Program-made: the position numbers and the translations under genes
The notes under the pieces: model-generated
The model's database searches: none
Seen by the model: only the letters and a program-made list of their open reading frames with translations
Told to the model about the DNA's origin: nothing
NCBI GenBank assembly: GCA_902776835.1
Contig: CACYRK010000018.1
Location: 1 to 59,382, forward strand
Length of the DNA: 59,382 nucleotides
Direction: 5' to 3'
DNA from: an uncultured Bacteroidales bacterium
GTDB taxonomy: Bacteria > Bacteroidota > Bacteroidia > Bacteroidales > Muribaculaceae
Shown: positions 1 through 6,128 of the stretch, piece by piece
How the letters are laid out: the number at the start of each line of letters is the position of its first letter
Numbering within the stretch: position 1 is the first letter of the stretch

Positions 1-180
1 GCCTTAGGGAAGAGCAAAGGCTTGATTGACGATAAGGGCAATATGACTAGTGAAGCTCGTACCATCTATGAAGAGATTAGGAAGAAAGACCATATATTGG
101 AGCATGAATTGCAACAAAGCATTTCAGACCAGAATGTTGGAAAAGTATATGTACCAAAGTCGTTCCGAGGGATGACCTGA
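1..180 (+). CDS. 3' end of an unrecognised gene (partial)
   Basis: The frame is open from the first base of the window to a TGA at 178-180 and gives the last 59 residues of a protein. The fragment is charged and probably helical, ending in KSFRGMT. I do not recognise the family. Its stop codon lies one base before the a1 repeat of the retron non-coding RNA, so it may belong to the same cassette, or it may be an unrelated neighbour into which the retron was inserted. The 5' part is outside the window. Confidence 0.5.
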   Translation, partial: ALGKSKGLIDDKGNMTSEARTIYEEIRKKDHILEHELQQSISDQNVGKVYVPKSFRGMT

Positions 181-181
181 A

Positions 182-193
182 TTCTTTAGATTA
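182..193 (+). repeat. Retron a1 inverted repeat arm
   Basis: TTCTTTAGATTA pairs over all 12 positions with the a2 arm at 321-332. In known retrons this duplex brings the branch guanosine next to the start site of reverse transcription. Confidence 0.7.
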
Positions 194-320
194 GCAGTAT
201 CTGTACAGACAGAAGCCTGCGTCCGTTTGATGCAGGAAAGTTAAAGCCACATTACATGATTTCTATGTCACACCCCATGGGCGCGACACAGAAGTCGCCG
301 AAAGGCGCTTGATAAAAGAG

Positions 321-332
321 TAATTTGAAGAA
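321..332 (+). repeat. Retron a2 inverted repeat arm
   Basis: TAATTTGAAGAA is the partner of a1. It ends two bases before the ATG of the reverse transcriptase, so the duplex would also cover the ribosome-binding region of that gene. Confidence 0.7.
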
Positions 333-334
333 AG

Positions 335-1432
335 ATGGGATTCCCAAGGAACGATTTCATAACGGAGGCTAAATTTCAGGGCCGATCACAGCAGTTCATC
401 ACAGAGGCATTGAGGTATGCTGATGTGTTGGACGGTAAAGGTCTGCCTGTGATTTTCGACACTTCGCATCTGGCTTTTATGCTGAACATGAGTCATCGAG
501 ACCTTGTGCATATAGCGTTTATGGCATCGGTGTTTTATAAATACTTTGCCATCAAAAAACGTAACGGGGGATACAGACGTATTATGGCTCCATACATGCA
601 TCTACGCCAAATACAGGTGTGGATTAACAAGAATATATTAAGTAAGGTACAACAGCCAGAATTTGTGACGGCCTTTGTGAAGGGTAGAAATACACAAATG
701 AATGCGAGGTTGCATGAAAACAGGGCTTATGTGCTAAAAGTAGACCTGAGCAATTTCTTTGAGAGTATCAATGTAAGACGGGTTTGTGCGGCATTTATGT
801 GGATGGGATATGAGAGTAGTGTGGCATCATGTTTGGCGAAGTTGTGTACTGCCAAAATCGATGACTACAAGTATGATATGCTGGGAGAACAGCCCGAGAT
901 ACAGGCCCTGTTTGATGAACTGATGCAAAGGCATGAGCCGTTTTTGATTCAGGGTGCACCCACGAGTCCCACATTGGCAAACATCGTATGTGGGAGGTTG
1001 GATAAGAGGATGAAGCGATTGTCGCAGGAGATGGGATTCAATTATTCGCGATATGCAGATGATATGACCTTTTCGGCTGATGATAGGGCGATGTTGCCGA
1101 AAATCAGCTTGATTAGGAAAATTGTGAAGGAGGAAGGCTTTATGCTGAATGAAAAGAAAACCGAACTGTTGCATCAAGGCAACAAGCAGATGGTAACGGG
1201 GCTACTTGTTGATGGACGGGTAAGGGTGCCCGGAACTTATAAAAGGGATATTATGAGACATATCCACTTTTGCCAGAAATATGGCGGACGCGGTCATTTT
1301 GATAGGGTGATGCATGGAAAAGCGTATGGCAGGGAATGGTTGGAAGGTAGGATAAGATATGTGTATTCTGTGGAGCCGGAGGCGGCAAAGAAGATGTGGA
1401 TGGAGTTTGAGAAGATTGACTGGGGGTATTGA
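335..1432 (+). CDS. Retron-type reverse transcriptase
   Basis: This 365-residue protein would copy part of the adjacent non-coding RNA into msDNA. The palm motifs appear in order: VDLSNFF with the first catalytic Asp near residue 137, QGAPTSPTLAN near 208-218, the catalytic YADD at 240-243, LNEKKTEL near 270, and VTGLLVDG with the retron-typical VTG at 287-289. The length is that of compact retron enzymes. It lacks the maturase and endonuclease domains of group II intron proteins and the extra domains of diversity-generating systems. The ATG at 335 is the only early start. It sits just after the a2 arm with no separate Shine-Dalgarno sequence. The next gene begins 6 bp downstream. The exact retron type cannot be assigned from sequence alone. 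Confidence 0.9.
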   Translation: MGFPRNDFITEAKFQGRSQQFITEALRYADVLDGKGLPVIFDTSHLAFMLNMSHRDLVHIAFMASVFYKYFAIKKRNGGYRRIMAPYMHLRQIQVWINKNILSKVQQPEFVTAFVKGRNTQMNARLHENRAYVLKVDLSNFFESINVRRVCAAFMWMGYESSVASCLAKLCTAKIDDYKYDMLGEQPEIQALFDELMQRHEPFLIQGAPTSPTLANIVCGRLDKRMKRLSQEMGFNYSRYADDMTFSADDRAMLPKISLIRKIVKEEGFMLNEKKTELLHQGNKQMVTGLLVDGRVRVPGTYKRDIMRHIHFCQKYGGRGHFDRVMHGKAYGREWLEGRIRYVYSVEPEAAKKMWMEFEKIDWGY

Positions 1433-1438
1433 GAAACT

Positions 1439-2041
1439 ATGAAAAATTATTTGGATTACTTTTTGGAACAGCGAATGAACTCTGCTGATGGCGAAGAGAT
1501 AAAAGGAGCTTTGGAAGCTATCAGTATCGAGGAGAAAAAATGTCTTGAACTGTTCAAAATACAGATAAGTCATTGCCAGCAACAATTAGCATTGATTGGT
1601 GATAGAATTACTGCAGGGTGGAATACTCATGAACTGATGGTTAAGAAACGTGCTTTTGAGGAACAGGAGTATGTACTGAATGTCGCAGCGCAAATCCAGC
1701 AGTGTTCGTATGAGACCAAAGGAATTCAGAAGTTGCTATATTTTGAAAAGAATGAAAGTAGTAAGGAAAGAATAGCTGTTGAAGCTTCTGTGATGATGTA
1801 TGAATGGTGTGAAGATTTGAATGAACTTACCGGAAAGAAGTATCAAGATATAGCCCAAAGGGTGTTGTCGCAGGCTGCGTTGGCCAAGACCAGAATTGCC
1901 AAGAAGAAACTGGCAGATTTCTTTAAACAGGAGAAACCTGTGCTTTCTGAGATACGGCATAACGCAGGGGCACATCGAGAACATGACTTCATGAAGCAAA
2001 TTTTGGGAAATAATATTATGCATTTGAATAAAACAAGTTAA
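1439..2041 (+). CDS. Retron accessory protein, possible HEPN-like effector
   Basis: This 200-residue, apparently all-helical protein starts 6 bp after the reverse transcriptase stop, so it is almost certainly co-expressed with it. No signal peptide or membrane segment is visible. Near the C terminus is LSEIRHNAGAHREHDF. It contains R-H-x4-H, which fits the Rx4-6H motif of HEPN ribonucleases, with the polar residue expected after Arg. Retrons commonly carry a toxic effector beside the RT, so an RNase effector is plausible. The HEPN assignment rests on one short motif plus helical character and is an inference. It could instead be a structural or regulatory partner of a different fold. Confidence 0.6.
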   Translation: MKNYLDYFLEQRMNSADGEEIKGALEAISIEEKKCLELFKIQISHCQQQLALIGDRITAGWNTHELMVKKRAFEEQEYVLNVAAQIQQCSYETKGIQKLLYFEKNESSKERIAVEASVMMYEWCEDLNELTGKKYQDIAQRVLSQAALAKTRIAKKKLADFFKQEKPVLSEIRHNAGAHREHDFMKQILGNNIMHLNKTS

Positions 2042-2140
2042 ATACGTTAATTTTGCCTCCTTATTTCTGACATTGTCCAACCCTCAATTCACCTTTCTAC
2101 CATTTAATGTATAAGTTGTTGATTATCAATACTTAATATA

Positions 2141-2464
2141 TTCAATGGATGTAAAAATCTCACATCGGTCAATATACCATCATCTCTTACAACTATGGGT
2201 GCGTGGGTGTTTCAGGATTGCGTTAGCATCACTTCAATCACTGTGCCTGCGACTGTCGCCGAAATTGGTAATTGGGCGTTCGAACGTTGCAAAGGCCTTA
2301 CTTTGGTCACTTTCTTAGGCTCCAAGACCAAGATTGGCGGCTGGGCATTCCAAGACTGCGAGAATCTCACTTCACTTACCATTCCAGACGATTTGGAGGA
2401 TATTGGAATGAGTGCTTTCCACGGTTGCCCCACATCGCCATACAAGCAGCGCCAGAATAAATGA
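2141..2464 (+). pseudogene. Fragment of a BspA-like leucine-rich repeat protein
   Basis: The frame reads FNGCKNLTSVNIPSS and continues through three to four LRR_5 units with the I-P-x-x-V-x-x-I-G-x-x-A-F-x-x-C pattern, ending at TGA 2462-2464. An internal ATG at 2195 exists, but homology clearly extends upstream of it to about 2141. An in-frame stop at 2120-2122 follows, with no start or signal peptide. This is therefore the 3' end of a gene whose 5' part was lost. The repeats resemble those of the intact proteins at 43678-44676 and 44739-45800. Confidence 0.7.
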
Positions 2465-2518
2465 ATAATTAATTGAAACTGGAGGCTGTTGCCGAACACG
2501 CTTATGATTAATGAATAA

Positions 2519-2582
2519 GGAATATGACTCGGCTTTCCCGCTGATGCTTTAGGCGGCCAAAAGGGCGACTGCATCTTGCGGG
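2519..2582 (+). pseudogene. Relic of the Sel1-like N-terminal module
   Basis: This stretch aligns to the 5' module of the intact Sel1/LRR genes around 43807-43862. Fifteen bases, TTCCCGCTGATGCTT, are identical, followed by about 22 matches in 28 positions ending in GACTGCATCT. The relic has single-base length differences and a CAG to TAG change, so it cannot be translated. Its order, after an LRR fragment, suggests a decayed tandem pair like the intact one at 43.7-45.8 kb. Confidence 0.6.
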
Positions 2583-2615
2583 GCACAGAAAAAAAGTCCA
2601 CTTAAGACTTTGTGA

Positions 2616-2650
2616 TTAAAAATGGGGGAGTGCCGTTTTGGCGCTCCCCC
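2616..2650 (-). terminator. Intrinsic terminator of htrA
   Basis: Read on the minus strand, GGGGGAG pairs with CTCCCCC around an inner GCC/GGC step, followed by ATTTTTAATC. It lies 31 bp past the htrA stop. Confidence 0.75.
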
Positions 2651-2680
2651 TGATTGTGTGCGTATGTGTTTATGAATGTA

Positions 2681-4225
2681 TTATTCGTCGTCGGCGTCGC
2701 TCAGGTCGACTGCGTAGTACACCTTGCGGCCGGTGGGGTAGAATCCGGTGATAAACATCACCTTGTCGCTATCCTGTGCGCGCATGATTTGGTTGTAGAT
2801 GTTCTCCACGTCTTCCTGGCTGTTGACCGGAGCGTTGTTGATGTCGGTGATGATGAAGCCATCCTTCACACCGGCGCGTTTAAACTTGCCGGCTTTTACG
2901 CCCACGACTTTCACGCCCTGGCTGATCGACATGTCCTTCTTGTCCTTCTCGGTAAGTTCGGTGAAGGCGCAACCCAGGCTGGTGAAGTCGCTCGAGCGAG
3001 TGAGTTTGGTGCTGCCGGCGTCGTTCTTGAAGGTTACGGTGGTGGTGTGCAACTTGTTGTTGCGATAGTAACTCATCTCCACGCGGTCGCCCGGACGCAA
3101 CTTGTTCATCTGCTCCTGCATCTCACCGCTGTTTTTCACGTTTGCTCCGTTAAGTTTCACAATCACGTCGCCCTCTTCGATGCCGGCTTCCTTAGCGGCG
3201 CTGCGGTCGTTGACCTTGGCTACGTAAATACCCTCGTTGGTAGCGGTGATGTTGTGCTCCTTGGCGCGCTCCGAGTTCAGTTCCTGATACTGGATGCCCA
3301 GCACGGCGCGTTGCACGGTGCCGTATTGCTTGATGTCGTCGACAACCTTCTTCACGATGTTGCTCGGCACAGCAAACGAGCAGCCGCTGTAGTTGCCGGT
3401 TTGCGAGTAAATCATGGTGTTGATGCCGATGAGTTCGCCGCTGGTGTTGACCAGTGCGCCACCACTATTGCCGGGATTGACGGCAGCATCGTGCTGGATA
3501 AACGATTTAATGCCCATCTTCGAACTCTCGCTCACGCCGCGGCCCTTGGCGCTGATGATACCGGCTGTAACGGTAGAGTTGAAGCCGAAGGGGTTACCCA
3601 CTGCCAATGCCCATTCGCCAACCTTCACTGCGTCGCTGTTGCCAAACTTGATTGGTGTCAAGCCCTTGGCGTTAATCTTGATGAGTGCGATGTCGGTGTT
3701 GGGGTCGGTGCCGATGACCGTTGCGTTGTAGGTGCTGTTGTCGTTAAGTGTCACCTCGAGTTTCTCGGCGCCATCAATCACATGGTTGTTGGTCACGATA
3801 TATCCGTCGGCGCTGATAATCACACCCGAACCGCTGCCCATGGGCTTCGGCTCGCTGGACTGCGACTGTTGCTGACGCTGCTGGCGGCGCTGACCGTTGC
3901 CCGGACCAAAGAAGAAGTCAAACGGGTCGAAGAAGTCGTCACCACCCCAGTATTGCTGCTGGCGCGGCGTAGCGTAACTCGTTATGCTCACAACAGTGTT
4001 AATCGTGTTTTCGGCCACCACGGTAAAGTCGGTGTTGAGCTCGGTCAGGCGTGTCACCTGAGTGACAGAGCCAGAGTTTCCTGTGGTGTGGCTTACAACG
4101 GCAGGAATGAAATTGTCCATCTTCACTCCGGCCGACTCCAAGGCTGTAGTTGCCATAAGAGTAGTGGCTGAGCCAATGATCGATGCTCCCAGGAGCATCA
4201 GTACTAATTGCTTGTTCTTTTTCAT
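2681..4225 (-). CDS. degP: Periplasmic serine protease HtrA/DegP (Do family)
   Basis: This 514-residue envelope quality-control protease degrades or refolds misfolded periplasmic proteins. The N terminus has a basic start and a hydrophobic segment (about 7-28) acting as signal peptide or anchor. The trypsin-like domain carries the catalytic triad His148 (NNHVIDGA), Asp178 (NTDIALIK) and Ser254 (GNSGGAL). Two PDZ domains follow, at about 295-385 and 415-500. A Gln/Asn/Gly-rich low-complexity stretch near residues 85-125 corresponds to the LA loop, which is long and variable in this family. It is transcribed alone, with a promoter about 75 nt upstream of the ATG and a terminator close behind. 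Confidence 0.95.
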   Translation of the reverse strand: MKKNKQLVLMLLGASIIGSATTLMATTALESAGVKMDNFIPAVVSHTTGNSGSVTQVTRLTELNTDFTVVAENTINTVVSITSYATPRQQQYWGGDDFFDPFDFFFGPGNGQRRQQRQQQSQSSEPKPMGSGSGVIISADGYIVTNNHVIDGAEKLEVTLNDNSTYNATVIGTDPNTDIALIKINAKGLTPIKFGNSDAVKVGEWALAVGNPFGFNSTVTAGIISAKGRGVSESSKMGIKSFIQHDAAVNPGNSGGALVNTSGELIGINTMIYSQTGNYSGCSFAVPSNIVKKVVDDIKQYGTVQRAVLGIQYQELNSERAKEHNITATNEGIYVAKVNDRSAAKEAGIEEGDVIVKLNGANVKNSGEMQEQMNKLRPGDRVEMSYYRNNKLHTTTVTFKNDAGSTKLTRSSDFTSLGCAFTELTEKDKKDMSISQGVKVVGVKAGKFKRAGVKDGFIITDINNAPVNSQEDVENIYNQIMRAQDSDKVMFITGFYPTGRKVYYAVDLSDADDE

Positions 4226-4304
4226 ACCTAATATTGTTTAATTGTTAAAATAATGTCGATTTTAAAATTTTCAACCGTTAAATTTAACTTTTACGATTCA
4301 ACGG

Positions 4305-4334
4305 CAAAAGTACACCCAATATTGGCAAAAACAA
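4305..4334 (-). promoter_or_regulatory. Promoter of htrA
   Basis: On the minus strand, TTG, a 19-bp spacer and TACTTTTG match the Bacteroidetes housekeeping consensus TTTG-N19-TAnnTTTG. The predicted transcript has a leader of about 75 nt. Confidence 0.65.
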
Positions 4335-4533
4335 TACCATAAGGGCGTTTTTTGACAATATTTAATCACAAAATCATGCGATTTAAACTCGTTTAACCAT
4401 CAAACTCCTACTTTTCTGTATCAATTGTTGTCCTTTTGCAAAACTGATGCCAAAATGCCGTCAACGAGAATTTTCAGTACAGAATAAACCTTCGCGAGCG
4501 ATTGCCGTCTAACAAGAAAATCGCTGCATTTCA
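4335..4533. other. Intergenic spacer between divergent promoters
   Basis: AT-rich DNA between the htrA promoter and the promoter of the next plus-strand gene. I see no further gene, repeat or strong hairpin here. Confidence 0.6.
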
Positions 4534-4563
4534 TTGTAAAATGGAAAATTATCATTAAATTTG
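4534..4563 (+). promoter_or_regulatory. Promoter of the secreted protein at 4628
   Basis: TTG, a 19-bp spacer and TAAATTTG fit the Bacteroidetes promoter consensus. The predicted leader is about 60 nt. Confidence 0.6.
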
Positions 4564-4627
4564 CAGGCGGTATGACACGATTTTGAAATAACAATCAATA
4601 CAATACACCTATTTAATAATAAACATC

Positions 4628-5074
4628 ATGAAAAAGATTTTATTCGTTTTGGTAGCAGCAATGCTTTTTGGCTTCGCTACAGCCGAGGCCAAGACGCCTG
4701 TTAAGAAGAAAGCAGCGCGCACCGAGAAGGCCGCCTCGTTCGACGCTTCGAAGTTTGCCGGCACATTTGGTAACGGCTTCCGCGACTTCGGCGACGGCAT
4801 GGTTACTGAGCACATCGTCATCAAACTCGACGGCGAGAAGGCAACTGCCAAGTATCACAACGACAACGGGTCGATTCAGGACCTCTATGGCGAGGTGAAG
4901 GGCAGCAAACTCGTGCTCTACTATTGCGAGGACAACGAAGAGTTCGGCACCTGCACCATGTATGACGGCGACACGCTAAAGATTGATACCTTCACCGGTA
5001 CGTTCAAGCGCATGCCCGACCAGGTAGAGGCTCCGGCCATCGATGTGGAAGTCGATGTTTCACCAACCGATTAA
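4628..5074 (+). CDS. Secreted protein of unknown function
   Basis: This 148-residue protein has a clear signal peptide (MKKILFVLVAAMLFGFATAEA, cleavage about residue 21), a Lys/Ala-rich linker, and a small domain of about 95 residues that looks beta-rich (HIVIKLDGEKATAKY, KLVLYYCEDNEEFGTCTMYDGDTLKI). It has two cysteines spaced C-x8-C that could form a disulfide. The C-terminal tail is acidic. It resembles small lipocalin-like or DUF-type periplasmic proteins in general shape, but I cannot place it in a family. It has its own promoter and is followed by an inverted repeat. Confidence 0.75.
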   Translation: MKKILFVLVAAMLFGFATAEAKTPVKKKAARTEKAASFDASKFAGTFGNGFRDFGDGMVTEHIVIKLDGEKATAKYHNDNGSIQDLYGEVKGSKLVLYYCEDNEEFGTCTMYDGDTLKIDTFTGTFKRMPDQVEAPAIDVEVDVSPTD

Positions 5075-5109
5075 TTCTTCTATGTGGCCCAGCGCCACTA
5101 TTAACTGCA

Positions 5110-5138
5110 CGACGGCAAGTTCTTGTGACTTGCCGTCG
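5110..5138 (+). terminator. Terminator-like inverted repeat
   Basis: CGACGGCAAG and CTTGCCGTCG form a perfect 10-bp stem with a 9-nt loop 36 bp after the stop at 5074. No U-tract follows, so it may be a weak terminator or an RNA-stabilising hairpin before the next gene. Confidence 0.5.
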
Positions 5139-5164
5139 GTCGTATCCACACTCCACATTATACT

Positions 5165-5836
5165 ATGAAACTTCCAATAATTCTTTGCATTGCGGCAATG
5201 TCTGCTTGCTCATCACAAGGTGTCACGCAGGGCGAAAAGCAAGTCAACGACACCACAGTCAATGAAGTGCCCGACACGACGCTTGTCAATCCCACAATCG
5301 ATGCCACCGACACGCTTACCGACCTGCGCTACGAGTACCACCGCGTGGATGGTGGCCGTGCCACCGAGGTACTCAGCATCAGCGGCGGGAAAACGCCCGA
5401 GGATGCCTATATCTACAGCCGAGTGCTTGGCTCGATTGAGGGATGGTCGTACACCAAAGTGGATGCCCGCGCCGCTCTCGACACCCTTGCGCAAGTGGTG
5501 CTGAAGCACGACCTGGCGAGCCACCGCTATGTTGCACTTAAAAATGAAGACACGACCCGCTCGCGCTGGATGGTCGAGGCCAAGTATGCCAGCGGAAAGG
5601 TTGTTAGCGTGGTTGAATACTTTGAGCCAAACGATGCCGCTGAGGCTGCGCTGCGCACACAGGTTGAGGGCATTTTCGCCAATCTTCTGCACCGTCTGCT
5701 TAGCGAGCCGTTAAATGGCGACTACAGTTGTTCGACCTACGACGCCAACGACCGCCTGACTCAGCGCATCGACTATCTTCCTGACGGCACTGTGCGCGGC
5801 GGCTACGACCCCGACGATCCCACCTCAACATTTTAA
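5165..5836 (+). CDS. Lipoprotein of unknown function
   Basis: The 223-residue product starts with a short lipoprotein signal (MKLPIILCIAAMSAC), with the lipobox cysteine at about residue 15. A Thr/Asp-rich linker of about 30 residues follows, then a folded domain of about 160 residues. No catalytic motif is recognisable. The C terminus (DYLPDGTVRGGYDPDDP) resembles the YD-type turns seen in Bacteroidales surface proteins, but this is too short to classify. It lies 90 bp downstream of another secreted protein on the same strand, with a hairpin between them. Confidence 0.7.
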   Translation: MKLPIILCIAAMSACSSQGVTQGEKQVNDTTVNEVPDTTLVNPTIDATDTLTDLRYEYHRVDGGRATEVLSISGGKTPEDAYIYSRVLGSIEGWSYTKVDARAALDTLAQVVLKHDLASHRYVALKNEDTTRSRWMVEAKYASGKVVSVVEYFEPNDAAEAALRTQVEGIFANLLHRLLSEPLNGDYSCSTYDANDRLTQRIDYLPDGTVRGGYDPDDPTSTF

Positions 5837-5896
5837 ACGACTCACCAAAGCGCGACCTCCAGTTTTGGGGGCCGTGCTTGCTTTTTATCGGCTATG

Positions 5897-5930
5897 GCAC
5901 CTATAGATAATGTAGGTGCTATTCTGTTTT
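5897..5930 (+). terminator. Possible terminator after the lipoprotein gene
   Basis: GCACCTA and TAGGTGC form a 7-bp stem with a 9-nt loop, followed by TATTCTGTTTTATTT. This is moderately terminator-like. Confidence 0.45.
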
Positions 5931-5933
5931 ATT

Positions 5934-6028
5934 TGGCATTTGGCAGAATGGTATGGTGGCAAGAGGTGACATTGTGGCAGAAATGTGGCAGTCTGGGTGG
6001 GAATGGCACACTTTGGCAGGTCTTGGCA
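5934..6028 (+). repeat. Cluster of TGGCA pentamers upstream of dnaK
   Basis: TGGCA starts at 5934, 5941, 5957, 5975, 5986, 6004, 6014 and 6024: eight copies on one strand in 95 bp. The last three are spaced 10 bp apart. The final copy is the -24 element of the sigma-54-type promoter, so the others may be decayed promoters or activator sites. Confidence 0.5.
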
Positions 6029-6039
6029 CAGGTTTTGCA
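6023..6039 (+). promoter_or_regulatory. Sigma-54-type (-24/-12) promoter of dnaK
   Basis: TTGGCACAGGTTTTGCA matches the RpoN consensus TGGCAC-N5-TTGCA exactly, with the invariant GG and GC dinucleotides at the correct spacing (12 bp from GG to GC). Transcription would begin near 6050, giving a leader of about 80 nt. Use by RpoN is inferred from the match alone. Confidence 0.6.
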
Positions 6040-6128
6040 ATAATGTCAGCGGCTACGCATAGCATATAGGTGCTAAAGCGAGGTCAACACATTATTAACA
6101 AGAAAAAAAATAGAAAGGAAAACATATT

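Larger units (their letters stand above)
182..332 (+). ncRNA. Candidate retron msr-msd non-coding RNA
   Basis: This region lies directly upstream of a retron-type reverse transcriptase and has the expected layout. A 12-nt a1 segment (182-193) can pair along its whole length with an a2 segment (321-332), using ten Watson-Crick and two G-U pairs. a1 is followed at once by GC, so G194 is the natural candidate for the branching guanosine. Between the arms I see four hairpins: 200-213 (TCTGT/ACAGA, 4-nt loop), 216-236 (CCTGCGTC/GATGCAGG, 5-nt loop), a longer interrupted stem at 261-293 (TTCTATGTC/GACACAGAA with an inner CCC/GGG), and 292-310 (CGCC/GGCG closed by a GAAA tetraloop). The first two fit msr and the later ones fit msd, but the boundary is inferred by eye. 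Confidence 0.75.

Noticed and set aside
335..1432. The RT as a group II intron maturase or diversity-generating element
   Set aside because: No maturase or endonuclease domain, no intron RNA domains V/VI, and no template/variable repeat pair nearby; the VTG motif and a1/a2 arms favour a retron.
2654..4171. A 505-codon plus-strand open frame opposite htrA
   Set aside because: His/Val/Ala-rich composition typical of an antisense shadow. htrA on the other strand has all its motifs and its own promoter and terminator.
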